From Enterococcus canis NBRC 100695 (GTDB lineage: Bacteria > Bacillota > Bacilli > Lactobacillales > Enterococcaceae): DNA of 64,000 nucleotides. The stretch covers positions 124,001 to 188,000 of the forward strand of contig NZ_BCQJ01000002.1 in NCBI RefSeq assembly GCF_001544375.1. The letters run 5' to 3'. Position 1 is the first letter of the stretch. Each line of letters begins with the position of its first letter. Positions 53,623 to 61,842 of the stretch are shown piece after piece. The position numbers and the translations under genes were made by a program. The notes below the pieces were generated by a model that ran no database searches, was not told where the DNA came from, and was given only the letters and a program-made list of their open reading frames with translations.

Positions 53623-54178
53623 TATTCGTATAAATGATTTGGTCGCCTACTTCGACAATTCCGTGATTTGCAATAAATAGGCGTTTATAAAAGCGATGAT
53701 TGGGGACTACGACCACCACATAGGGATCGTAGCCGGCGTCCTCCAAACCGAAAAGATCAAATTCTGCAACTAGTTGTCCTTGACGGATTCGTTCATTTTG
53801 AACTTTTTTCGGCATAAAATAACGACCATTCAGCTCCATTGTTCGAAAGCCGATGTGGATGATAACTTCCGCGCCATGATTGGAGGTAAAACCAAAAGAA
53901 TTACCGCAGGGACTTACAAAAACGATTTTCCCATCAAATGGGGCATAGATACTGCCGTCTTTGGGATGGATTGCCAGTCCTTCTCCCATCATTCCTGTAG
54001 CAAAAACCTTATCGGGGATTGAAGACAAGGCTTGTGCATGGCCCGCTATCGGGCAGAAAATTGCCTCATTATGGACACAAATTTCAACTGGTGGCGGTGG
54101 TGTCAAAGCAGCCTCTGCAATTTTTTCTTTTTGAATGTTTGCGGAAAATTTCTCGAGTAGTCGACGAAATTGGCTCAT
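53618..54178 (-). CDS. PTS EIIA-Glc family protein, stand-alone
   Basis: A 186-residue protein. An N-terminal amphipathic stretch and Pro-rich linker (residues 1-32) precede a complete EIIA-Glc (Crr) domain. The phospho-accepting histidine is in AEVIIHIGF near residue 108, and the partner histidine in FTSNHGAEV about 15 residues earlier. The residues GDQIIYTN at the C-terminus are typical. It has no EIIB or EIIC neighbour, so it may serve another permease or regulate by phosphorylation state. ATG chosen from GGAGGT spacing. Confidence 0.9.
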   Translation of the reverse strand: MSQFRRLLEKFSANIQKEKIAEAALTPPPPVEICVHNEAIFCPIAGHAQALSSIPDKVFATGMMGEGLAIHPKDGSIYAPFDGKIVFVSPCGNSFGFTSNHGAEVIIHIGFRTMELNGRYFMPKKVQNERIRQGQLVAEFDLFGLEDAGYDPYVVVVVPNHRFYKRLFIANHGIVEVGDQIIYTNT

Positions 54179-54330
54179 CAAACCACCTCCTCCCCTTTAT
54201 CTTAGCAAGGGTGAAAAGGTAGCGCAATCATTACGCTAATTATTTATTCATCAATTTTTAATATTGACAATTTTGAATTACAATATGAGGATTGCTCATT
54301 TTAACCTTATTTCGTTCTCATTGACGCGCG

Positions 54331-54906
54331 TTATTTTTTCTGAATGATCGCCCAAAGTAAGACATGAATTTTTTGATACGGGTACGCAGATTCTGGATAT
54401 TTTCCCGCCTTGATATTCTTCGCATGATGATGCAGCGTTGAAAAAATAGCTGTCATATATAGATCTACTGGCAGGTCCTCGACTATACCTGCACTAACTC
54501 CCGCGGTCAGTAGCTCTTCAACAGGGCGATAGGTTGACTCATCTAATCTCTTTTCATCTCCATGTTGTAGAAATTTAATTTGTTCGATTAGCGTCAAACT
54601 TTCCGGATTGGCTAAAGCATAATGATAGAGTGAACTGAAGTAATGATTGATTCGCTCCTCAATGGACAACGATAAGTCTAGCAGCTGCTCCATTTCAGGT
54701 GCCTCCTTCACCTGAATCATTTCTCGTTCATACACGCTTTGCAGGAGCTCATCTTTGTTCTGGAAATATAAATATACGTTAGACTGCGCAATACCGACTT
54801 CCCGTGCTACCTTAGTTGTTGAAACCGCAGCGGCGCCTTCACGCAAAATTATCGCAGCAGTTGCGTCTAAAATCTTTATTCGTTTGGTTTCATCTTTTTT
54901 TCTCAT
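54331..54906 (-). CDS. TetR/AcrR family regulator
   Basis: A 191-residue repressor. The HTH GAAAVSTTKVAREVGIAQSNVYLYFQNKDELL lies at about 20-51. The C-terminal helices form the ligand pocket (MEQLLDLSLSIEERINHYFS; HHHAKNIKAGKYPESAY). It diverges from an NmrA-type reductase gene whose promoter contains two copies of an AAAGATAA-type palindrome, its likely operators. The ribosome site is weak. Confidence 0.9.
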   Translation of the reverse strand: MRKKDETKRIKILDATAAIILREGAAAVSTTKVAREVGIAQSNVYLYFQNKDELLQSVYEREMIQVKEAPEMEQLLDLSLSIEERINHYFSSLYHYALANPESLTLIEQIKFLQHGDEKRLDESTYRPVEELLTAGVSAGIVEDLPVDLYMTAIFSTLHHHAKNIKAGKYPESAYPYQKIHVLLWAIIQKK

Positions 54907-54943
54907 GAGCCTAGTCTAACTAAAAATGGTGAAGAGTTCAAGC

Positions 54944-55003
54944 TTGACAAAGATAACTCTATCTTTTATAGTGGGTAACGTTAAAAAGATAAACTTATCT
55001 TTT
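54944..55003 (+). promoter_or_regulatory. Consensus promoter with two TetR operators
   Basis: TTGACA (54944-54949) and TATAGT (54967-54972) are exactly 17 bases apart. Palindrome AAAGATAACTCTATCTTT (54949-54966) fills the spacer. A second copy AAAGATAAACTTATCTTT (54985-55002) lies downstream. The copies start 36 bases apart. Repression by the divergent TetR protein is inferred. Confidence 0.82.
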
Positions 55004-55021
55004 ATAAAAGGAGACGATTTT

Positions 55022-55930
55022 ATGAAATTCGCATTATTAGGCTCACTTGGTTCAATTAACCGCTATTTGATTCCTAGCTTGATTCAAGCAGGGCACGAAG
55101 TCACTATTGTAAGTACACAGGCAGATCGGGCCACTGACATTCAGGCGCTAGGTGGTATCCCAGCAATCGGTACTATGACGGATGCTGACTTTTTAGCTGA
55201 AACGTTTAAAGGAAAAGATGCGGTCTATTTAATGATTTCTGGCGCGCCAAGTCCAGATCTTTTTGCTGCCATCCAACAACAAGCGGAAATTTTCAAAACA
55301 GCTATTGAAAAATCTGGTGTTTCACGTGTCGTTCAGCTAAGCAGTATTGGGGCTGACGCTGGCCCTGAGGCGGGTTCTCTATATGCTTATCACTTACTTG
55401 AAAACCACTTACGGCAATTGAATCTACCAGTTGCGTTTGTTCGACCAACAGGATTCTACGCAAACTGGTTTGCACATTTAGATACGTTGCGCGCAGAACA
55501 TGCAATTTATGCGAACATTCCCATGTTGACGTCTGAATATTGGACCGCACCTGAGGACATTGCTGCCATTATTCAGCCTTTATTGGAAAAAACACCTGTT
55601 GGTCACACCGTTCACTATGCTATGAGTGACTATTTCAACGGAGCCGACTTCATTGATGCACTGGCAAAAGAAACTGGTTGGCATGACTTACATTATGTGG
55701 AAATTACTGATGCACAATACCAAGAAAATTTGAAAGCTCATGGCGTACCAGACCCAATTATTCAAGCTTTTCTACAAATGAACGACTATCAACGGCACCC
55801 AGAAGCTTTATATAAGGACCTCCGCCAGCATGGTGTCACGACTGGGAAACCATTAGCTGAATTTATCAAAGAATATGCTGCGATTTTGATAAATGACGAA
55901 ACGCAACGGGCCAACACAATTGTCAGCTAA
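55022..55930 (+). CDS. NmrA-like NAD(P)-binding oxidoreductase
   Basis: A 302-residue atypical short-chain dehydrogenase. The Rossmann start is MKFALLGSLGSINRYLIPSL, in which the glycine loop is altered (GSLGSIN), so cofactor binding may be weak or serve redox sensing. ALGGIPAIGTMTDADFLAET and VQLSSIGADAGP match NmrA/HSCARG-type proteins. The start is set by AAAGGAG 8 bases upstream; the longer frame begins before the promoter and is rejected. Under probable TetR control. Confidence 0.88.
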   Translation: MKFALLGSLGSINRYLIPSLIQAGHEVTIVSTQADRATDIQALGGIPAIGTMTDADFLAETFKGKDAVYLMISGAPSPDLFAAIQQQAEIFKTAIEKSGVSRVVQLSSIGADAGPEAGSLYAYHLLENHLRQLNLPVAFVRPTGFYANWFAHLDTLRAEHAIYANIPMLTSEYWTAPEDIAAIIQPLLEKTPVGHTVHYAMSDYFNGADFIDALAKETGWHDLHYVEITDAQYQENLKAHGVPDPIIQAFLQMNDYQRHPEALYKDLRQHGVTTGKPLAEFIKEYAAILINDETQRANTIVS

Positions 55931-55940
55931 ACGTACAAAA

Positions 55941-55997
55941 AAACTGTTCGACTGGAAGTTCTGGTTATTCACCGTGATTCCCAGCAGAACAGTCTTT
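55941..55997. terminator. Bidirectional terminator
   Basis: An ACTGTTC/GAACAGT outer stem with an inner CTGG/CCAG pairing, A-run before and T-run after. It separates the convergent NmrA and GNAT genes. Confidence 0.75.
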
Positions 55998-55999
55998 TC

Positions 56000-56554
56000 T
56001 TATTCAAAGGCAGCGAGAATTTTCATTGCATCTTGATAATCCTCGTTGGTGCTACCATCTAGATTTTCGGACATGATAACAAATCCTAATTTTTGATAGA
56101 GGGCAATCGCATCATGACTCCACGTTTGGGTATGAAGGTAAACAAAATCAGACTGATCCTGTTCTTGAAAGATGCGCAAGGCTTTCCCCAGTAGCGCTTT
56201 GGCTAAGCCTTGGCCTTGCGCTTCAGGTATTACCGCTACCCAGTGAATCAATGGTTTTTCACCGCTGAACCAAGCCGTACAAGTCCCCACTCGCTTTCCA
56301 GCTGGATCTTCAACAAATAACATTCGCCTTGCTAACTGATCTGGATAAGGTGCAAAGCTTTTTTGGAAATAGGCCTGGGCTTCGGCTACTTCAGCAAATT
56401 CTAATACCGCTGTCTCGATTTTGGCCCAATCCTTTTCCATACCAGCTCGATAAAATACCAGCTGGTATCCCTCTGGTAATACGTAGTCAGGCAATGCCAG
56501 GTCAAGGGGGCGTTTCATCCAAATTTCCTTATAAGGAATTGATTTATCTAACAT
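56000..56554 (-). CDS. GNAT family N-acetyltransferase
   Basis: A 184-residue acetyltransferase. The acetyl-CoA-binding motif is AVIPEAQGQGLAKALLGKAL (about 120-139), followed by YLHTQTWSHDAIALYQKLGF. The N-terminal part (MKRPLDLALPDYVLPEGYQL) resembles GNATs that modify small molecules. AGAAGGAG precedes the ATG. The DUF2200 gene lies just upstream. Substrate unknown. Confidence 0.9.
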   Translation of the reverse strand: MLDKSIPYKEIWMKRPLDLALPDYVLPEGYQLVFYRAGMEKDWAKIETAVLEFAEVAEAQAYFQKSFAPYPDQLARRMLFVEDPAGKRVGTCTAWFSGEKPLIHWVAVIPEAQGQGLAKALLGKALRIFQEQDQSDFVYLHTQTWSHDAIALYQKLGFVIMSENLDGSTNEDYQDAMKILAAFE

Positions 56555-56569
56555 TTTTTCTCCTTCTCT

Positions 56570-56920
56570 TCAGCTACGCATGATTTTAGGTAAGGCTTTG
56601 CCTTTAGCTAATTCATCAATTATTTTGTCTAGGTAGCGAATTTTTTGCAGCAAGGGATCTTCTATATCTTCAACTCTAATCCCACAAACGATACCCGTGA
56701 TTTTTTCCGCATTCAGATTCCAACGTGGTGCCTGTTCAAAGAAGGTCGTTAAATCGGATTCGTTTTGTAATACTTCTGCTAAGCTAGTGGCGTCATAGCC
56801 AGTCAACCAAAAAATCAATTGATCCACTTCCTCCTTAGTCCGACTTTTACGTTCGGCCTTTTTGACATAAAGTGGATAAATGCTTGCAAAGCTCATATCA
56901 GACAATGCTTTTCGTGCCAT
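56570..56920 (-). CDS. DUF2200 family protein
   Basis: A 116-residue soluble protein. MSFASIYPLYVKKAERKSRT and VDQLIFWLTGYDATSL are the conserved stretches of this family. The start MARKALSDM is set by GAGGA 4-8 bases upstream; a 17-codon longer frame overlaps the upstream gene. Function unknown. It lies in a run of three minus-strand genes (membrane protein, DUF2200, GNAT). Confidence 0.85.
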   Translation of the reverse strand: MARKALSDMSFASIYPLYVKKAERKSRTKEEVDQLIFWLTGYDATSLAEVLQNESDLTTFFEQAPRWNLNAEKITGIVCGIRVEDIEDPLLQKIRYLDKIIDELAKGKALPKIMRS

Positions 56921-56951
56921 GAAATCCTCCTCATTTGTATTCTTGCTAAGA

Positions 56952-57605
56952 CTAGCGCAAAGGCAAAACACCTCTGATAAGGACCACCAACACGGCCAGT
57001 AGTACCATCAGTAGCAGCAACACTATCACAGTCAGTTTTTGCCATTTACGTTCTTTCAATGATAATACCATAATTGCGATTACATCGAAAATAAAGAAGA
57101 ATTGGAGGAGCTTGGCAACCCCTACTAAGAAGCTACTTTGGATGCCAGCCTGTTTCGACTTCGTTAAATAGGCAAAAGCAAATGGTGCAGAACCTAGTAA
57201 AATAATCCAGCCAAAAACCGTGACTGCCACCGCTCCAATTGGTCCTACGAAAATCATGATTGGTACTGGCAAAAAAGTCAGTAGCATTAATAACACTACT
57301 AAACCACCTCCCACTAAAAAGAGAGGTATTAGGCTATATTTAATAATCAGCGTACAGATCAGGAATTGCTCTCGACTAACTTTTTTCCTTTGAAAGCCAA
57401 CTATCACTATGTTTAGCACAGTAAAGATAAGGGGGACGTAAAGTGCAGAGGTTGCGATTGAATTATTAAGAGCAGCAGCGTGCGTAAGGGTATCCGGCAC
57501 TTGGAGGAACCTCGGTATAAACGGGAATAAGTAGCAGCTGAGGACATATACGATTACCCATCCATATAGCCAAGTGACAGGTTTGGCTTCTTCTACATGC
57601 TTCAT
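56952..57605 (-). CDS. Polytopic membrane protein of unknown function
   Basis: A 217-residue protein with about six hydrophobic segments (near 12-30, 48-66, 82-105, 110-140, 160-180, 188-212) and little else. No family is recognised. GGGGGGAG precedes the ATG. The Lys/Arg-rich loops (FQRKKVSREQ; LKERKWQKL) suggest orientation. It is first in a small operon with DUF2200 and GNAT genes. Confidence 0.75.
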   Translation of the reverse strand: MKHVEEAKPVTWLYGWVIVYVLSCYLFPFIPRFLQVPDTLTHAAALNNSIATSALYVPLIFTVLNIVIVGFQRKKVSREQFLICTLIIKYSLIPLFLVGGGLVVLLMLLTFLPVPIMIFVGPIGAVAVTVFGWIILLGSAPFAFAYLTKSKQAGIQSSFLVGVAKLLQFFFIFDVIAIMVLSLKERKWQKLTVIVLLLLMVLLAVLVVLIRGVLPLR

Positions 57606-57954
57606 TTGGCTCCCCCCTCTCCAACCTTCTTAGACTTTTTGTACTATTACCCAAATTAAGTTTTGGTTTCATTAATTAGTGGTAACGTTTCGATCGACAT
57701 GACGGGCTAGATTTCTAATAATTTTTAACCCCTTGAGGTTTCCATCCTCAAAGTCAAAATCTCTGATTTCTTATTAGTATATCATGCCTCATTCTCGCTA
57801 TTTTCCCTTTTTATTGCACTTGTGTCATGATTTTTGAGTTGTTTCAAATAGGTATTTCATTCACAATAACGTGCCTACTTTCATTGAGCACGGTGTTGCA
57901 AAATATAAAGCTTAAATTCTGTCGTATGGGCAGAAAGAAAAAGGTTTCTTCAAG
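57606..57954. other. Intergenic stretch between the membrane-protein gene and the MarR gene
   Basis: It contains a GAGG/CCTC-armed inverted repeat (57737-57755) near a minus-strand TTGACT, probably the promoter area of the membrane-protein operon. There is no ORF with a ribosome site and no recognised RNA. Confidence 0.5.
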
Positions 57955-57983
57955 TTGAAATGGTGGACCACTTCTTCTATACT
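57955..57983 (+). promoter_or_regulatory. MarR gene promoter
   Basis: TTGAAA (57955-57960) and TATACT (57978-57983) are 17 bases apart. The predicted leader is only about 12 bases. Confidence 0.7.
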
Positions 57984-58001
57984 AAAAACGAGGGAGTGGC
58001 T

Positions 58002-58466
58002 ATGATGGATAAAGAAGAACAACTATTAACCGCTTTTAGCGACCTATATAATAAACGTGTTTGGCTGGATAAACTGATGATGGAACCCGCATTGAAGGGC
58101 TATACTTCAAGCGAAGTCCATTGTATTGAAGCCATTGGAAAATTAGCTGAACCAAACGCGACACAGCTAGCGGAAACACTCTTTTTAACCAGAGGTGCTG
58201 TCAGTAAACTCGTCCGCAAGTTGACACAAAAAGGAACCATTACTGGCTATAAGAAACCAGAAAATAAAAAAGAAGTCTACTTCCGTTTGACCCCAAAAGG
58301 ACAAGCTGTTTTTGAGATTCATGAGGCGTTGCATCAACAACTACGCGAACGTGATCAAGAGGTTTTCCAAGAAGTTTCTGATGAACAATTGACTGCTATG
58401 CTGAGCTTTATGCAACACTATACCCAGCATCTCGATCAACTGATCCAAGAACAAACCACAAAATAG
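58002..58466 (+). CDS. MarR family transcriptional regulator
   Basis: A 154-residue wHTH regulator. The recognition segment is NATQLAETLFLTRGAVSKLVRKLTQKGTI, with the wing PENKKEVYFRLTPKGQA. The ATG is preceded by GGGAG; the longer frame starts at or upstream of the promoter. It precedes an MFS drug exporter gene, separated by a strong terminator, and the exporter promoter carries GGAAAC inverted repeats that are its likely binding sites. Confidence 0.9.
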   Translation: MMDKEEQLLTAFSDLYNKRVWLDKLMMEPALKGYTSSEVHCIEAIGKLAEPNATQLAETLFLTRGAVSKLVRKLTQKGTITGYKKPENKKEVYFRLTPKGQAVFEIHEALHQQLRERDQEVFQEVSDEQLTAMLSFMQHYTQHLDQLIQEQTTK

Positions 58467-58499
58467 TCTGGTACATGCCAGATTTTTTTGTGGTTTGTT
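58451..58499 (+). terminator. Extended terminator between marR and MFS genes
   Basis: The inner stem TCTGG/CCAGA with TACATG loop is followed by seven Ts. Outer arms ACAAACCACAAAA and TTTTGTGGTTTGT extend the stem, and a second T-run follows. Confidence 0.85.
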
Positions 58500-58504
58500 T
58501 TTTG

Positions 58505-58554
58505 TTGACAAGGAAACAAAACGGCGTTATACTCATTTTTGTTTCCGAGGAAAC
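58505..58554 (+). promoter_or_regulatory. MFS exporter promoter with GGAAAC operators
   Basis: TTGACA (58505-58510) and TATACT (58528-58533) are 17 bases apart. GGAAAC follows the -35 (58512-58517), and a perfect GTTTCCGAGGAAAC palindrome lies at 58541-58554, downstream of the -10. This is consistent with MarR repression. Confidence 0.75.
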
Positions 58555-58590
58555 TTTATTAATCATTCCTCGGTGAGAAAGGAGTTTTCT

Positions 58591-59970
58591 ATGTCACAAT
58601 CAACCAAATTACCGCAAGGTGTCCTAGGTGCTGCCTGGGCAATCGCGTTAGGCGCCATCGCTCCGATGCTAGACTCAACCATGATGAATATTGCCATTGA
58701 GCAATTAAATACCGCCTTTTCCACTAGTCTCAGTACAGTCCAATGGGCGATTACCGGTTATGTTTTAGCCCTTGCTATCGCTGTTCCTATCGCAGGCTGG
58801 CTGATGAATCGCTTTGATGGCAAACTAGTCTTTATTACGGCCGTTGCTATCTTTGGTCTTACCTCGCTCATTGCCGGATTCAGTTGGAATATCACTAGTT
58901 TTATCATTTTCCGCCTCTTCCAAGGTTTCAGTGCCGGCATCATCACACCGTTAATGTCCACTTTGCTAGTTAAAACGGCGGGACCTGATAATATCGGTAA
59001 AGTGATCTCTATTGTCACCACACCAATGATCTTCGGGCCAATTTTGGGTCCGGTCTTAGGTGGCTTCATCTTAGAAATAGCCAATTGGCGTTGGCTTTTC
59101 TTTATCAATGTGCTAATTCTATTGATTGCTTTGCCCCTAATGATCCGCTATATTCCGCACTTTGCCCCTTTTAACCCCAAAGCCCGTTTAGACTGGCGAG
59201 GAATCCTGTTGCTTTCTATCAGTAGCGCTCTGTTGATTTTCGGTATCTCAAAGGCTGCTGACCACGCCACATTCTTTAATCAAGAAACAGTGGCAACAGT
59301 CGGGATGGGCCTTATTTTGCTAGTTGCCTATCTCTGGCACGATCATCAACAGCACCACGAAGTCGTTTTGCCGCTCACGCTCTTCACCCACAAGCCTTTT
59401 CGCATTGCGAGTATTGGACTTTTTCTCGCCAACATCGCAATTATGGGTCCTATGCTGATTTTACCGTTATTTTTCCAAACCTTTCGCCACTATACCGCCA
59501 TGCAAGCGGCCCTTGCGCTGATTCCCCAAGGGATTGGTATGCTGTTGACCCGTCCAGTGATTGGTCGCATGATCGATAAAATTGGTGCTCGCTACGTGGT
59601 GTTGGTTAGTTTAGTTCTAGCGCTGCTTGGCTCCATCCCCCTAGCATTCTTGACACCAAAGACCAGCCTAGTGCTACTTAGCGTCATTTTGTTTATTCGC
59701 GGTGCTAGTGTGGGTGGCATTAATTTGCCTTTAACGACAGATGCCTACACCGGTCTGGCGGACACACAATTGCCAGAAGCCGGAGTAGGCATCAATATGA
59801 TAGAAAATCTAGGCTCTAGTTTTGGTTCGGCGCTGATTACTACGGTAGTCTCAACAAATCTTATCCCACTGAAGGGCTATCAAGCCGGTTTCGCAGCCTC
59901 TGTTGTTGTCTTGATTTTGTTGATCATTCCCAGTCTCTTTCTAACCAAAAAGATGACTACCTTACATTAG
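58591..59970 (+). CDS. MFS drug exporter, DHA2 (EmrB/QacA) family
   Basis: A 459-residue transporter with about 14 helices. LDSTMMNIAIEQLNTAF near residue 22 is the DHA2 motif D1, and LFQGFSAGIITPLM near 108 and GPILGPVLGGFI near 147 are motifs B and C of the drug antiporter family. The start is set by GAAAGGAG; a 32-codon longer frame lies partly in the promoter. Likely exports antimicrobial compounds by proton exchange. The stop overlaps that of the convergent ABC permease gene. Confidence 0.92.
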   Translation: MSQSTKLPQGVLGAAWAIALGAIAPMLDSTMMNIAIEQLNTAFSTSLSTVQWAITGYVLALAIAVPIAGWLMNRFDGKLVFITAVAIFGLTSLIAGFSWNITSFIIFRLFQGFSAGIITPLMSTLLVKTAGPDNIGKVISIVTTPMIFGPILGPVLGGFILEIANWRWLFFINVLILLIALPLMIRYIPHFAPFNPKARLDWRGILLLSISSALLIFGISKAADHATFFNQETVATVGMGLILLVAYLWHDHQQHHEVVLPLTLFTHKPFRIASIGLFLANIAIMGPMLILPLFFQTFRHYTAMQAALALIPQGIGMLLTRPVIGRMIDKIGARYVVLVSLVLALLGSIPLAFLTPKTSLVLLSVILFIRGASVGGINLPLTTDAYTGLADTQLPEAGVGINMIENLGSSFGSALITTVVSTNLIPLKGYQAGFAASVVVLILLIIPSLFLTKKMTTLH

Positions 59971-60725
59971 AGTGCCTTCTTATCAAAAACGCCTAAAGTC
60001 GCAGTTAAGGCAAGAATTATCCCAAGAATAGTGACCGCTAAAGCGGGCGTATACGTCGTTAATTGGGCACTGCCATCTAGGAGTGCGGGCTGAATCGAAA
60101 TCAACGAGACTGGGTTCCAATCCTTCAACCCTTCGAATAAATTTAGGACGTATAGTGAGACCATTACACCGATTGTTAGAAATAAGCCACCGGTATTGGA
60201 GAGCAGGGTAGAGGCAAACAATGTAACCGTCAAAAGCAGAATTCCAAAAAGTAAGAGACAAACAAGTGACGACAAGACTGCTTGGCTTTTACCATCATCA
60301 AAATAAATCAATGTGTAAAGTAACGTGACTAGAAATGCCCCTACTGTGACTCCTAGCCACTGCAGACTGATACTAAACCATTTCCCTAAGATGATTGCTC
60401 TACGCGAAAGACCCTTCGTGACAAAATTCAGGAATGTGCCCTTTTGAACTTCTCGACTGACACTGCCACTAAATAGAATTACAGCTAAATAAATACCGAT
60501 TTGTGACATATTCTTATAGAACTGTCCCCACGAATCCAATGAAGTTGGCTTGGGAATCTTGCCAGCAAAATCGGCGAAGCTCATTTTGATGATTTCTGGT
60601 GTTAACTTTGCTAAGAGTGGGCTCATGATACCAAAGCATAGAAAGACAATTAGCAGAATCAAAATTCGTTTTGTTCGCCAGGCTTCCTGCCACTCTTTTT
60701 TGAACCAAATCCAAGTGCCGCTCAT
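59967..60725 (-). CDS. ABC-2 type permease
   Basis: A 252-residue membrane protein with six helices. It opens MSGTWIWFKKEWQEAWRTKR, a basic elbow helix, and contains FSGSVSREVQKGTFLNFVTKGLSRR, typical of ABC-2 permeases. The start is set by GGAGGTGA and overlaps the ATPase stop codon by 4 bases (ATGA). It is the last gene of the XRE-PLDc_N-ATPase-permease operon. Confidence 0.88.
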   Translation of the reverse strand: MSGTWIWFKKEWQEAWRTKRILILLIVFLCFGIMSPLLAKLTPEIIKMSFADFAGKIPKPTSLDSWGQFYKNMSQIGIYLAVILFSGSVSREVQKGTFLNFVTKGLSRRAIILGKWFSISLQWLGVTVGAFLVTLLYTLIYFDDGKSQAVLSSLVCLLLFGILLLTVTLFASTLLSNTGGLFLTIGVMVSLYVLNLFEGLKDWNPVSLISIQPALLDGSAQLTTYTPALAVTILGIILALTATLGVFDKKAL

Positions 60726-61630
60726 TTCGTCACCTCCAAAAAGATGTCCTCTAGCGTGCTTTCTTGTTGCTGCAGACTCACAGGCATTTTTTCTTGTTGG
60801 CGCAAAATGTACCACAACTGCTCTTGCTGATCATCTGAAACAGTGAGAAGAACGTCACTTTTTTGTTCATTATTCTGAAATACAAAGGTCTCTTTTTCAG
60901 ATAGCATACTTAAAAATTTGTTTTTGGCGGTGATAGAATCAAAATCTACGTACCATTGTTTCTTGCCATATTGCTGCTTTAAGTCCTCTAGGGTACCCGT
61001 TACTTGCATTTCACCCCGATTGAGAATACCAACATGATCACAGATTTGCTCCACATCATGTAAAATGTGGGTCGAAAATAAAATCGTTGTCTTTTGGCGC
61101 AAAGAGGCCAATAAATCTAAAAATTCTTTGCGCCCGATTGGATCCAAGGCTGATGTGGGTTCATCGCACAGCAGTAATTTAGGTTCATTTACCAAAGCCT
61201 GAGCAATTCCTAAACGCTGTTTCATTCCACGAGAAAAGCCGCCAATCCGTTGCGTTGCAGTTAGACCTACTAGCTGCAACAGCTCTTCACTGCGTTTGAA
61301 GCGTTCTCTTTTCAAACCAGCAATCTCCCCGCACAGATTTAAATATTCTTTAGCGGTCAAATAATCATAGAATGCTGGTACATCTGGCAGATAGCCAATA
61401 AATTGATTGGTTTGATTTTGACCATATGTTACCAAATTCTGATTAACACGAATCGCACCAGCATCTTGCTTTAATAAGCCGGTTATTAGCTTCATGGTTG
61501 TTGTCTTGCCAGCACCATTACGACCAACAAAACCGTAAATACTCCCCTCCGCCACAGAGAACGTCAAGTCTTGCAGAACCTTTTGACCATGAAAGCTTTT
61601 AGTTATCTGCTCTAGCTCAAGGAGCGCCAT
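60722..61630 (-). CDS. ABC transporter ATP-binding protein (CcmA/BcrA type)
   Basis: A 302-residue ATPase. Walker A GRNGAGKTTTMK lies near 40, Q-loop YLPDVPAFYDYLTAKEYL near 82, signature FSRGMKQRLGIAQAL near 133 and Walker [13 protein letters not shown] near 155. BcrA/Nat-type C-terminal extension from about 215. The ATG overlaps the stop codon of the PLDc_N gene (TAATG). Similar transporters give resistance to bacitracin or lantibiotics, but the target here is unknown. Confidence 0.93.
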   Translation of the reverse strand: MALLELEQITKSFHGQKVLQDLTFSVAEGSIYGFVGRNGAGKTTTMKLITGLLKQDAGAIRVNQNLVTYGQNQTNQFIGYLPDVPAFYDYLTAKEYLNLCGEIAGLKRERFKRSEELLQLVGLTATQRIGGFSRGMKQRLGIAQALVNEPKLLLCDEPTSALDPIGRKEFLDLLASLRQKTTILFSTHILHDVEQICDHVGILNRGEMQVTGTLEDLKQQYGKKQWYVDFDSITAKNKFLSMLSEKETFVFQNNEQKSDVLLTVSDDQQEQLWYILRQQEKMPVSLQQQESTLEDIFLEVTK

Positions 61631-61836
61631 TATGCTTCCCCTCTTCCCACAACAAAATACAGCAGCGGACCAATCAGTTGGAACACTATCACCACCACCA
61701 GCCAAAACGGGCGATTACCAAAACGATACTGAGGGTGTTTCCAGACATGGATCACCGCTGCAATCATCAATCCTACTTCCAATAAAATCAGTGGAATAAA
61801 AAATGGTAAATATTCAATAAACATTTGGGTACTCAT
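61630..61836 (-). CDS. Small membrane protein, phospholipase D N-terminal (PLDc_N) domain
   Basis: A 68-residue protein with two membrane helices (about 8-30 and 42-63). The motif HPQYRFGNRPFWLVVVIVFQLIGPLLYFVVGR is the hallmark of PLDc_N proteins, found next to bacteriocin and ABC genes in Firmicutes. It lacks any catalytic phospholipase domain. It overlaps the ATPase start, so it is translated with the transporter. It may modulate the permease or give immunity (inference). Confidence 0.88.
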   Translation of the reverse strand: MSTQMFIEYLPFFIPLILLEVGLMIAAVIHVWKHPQYRFGNRPFWLVVVIVFQLIGPLLYFVVGRGEA

Positions 61837-61842
61837 TTTTAA

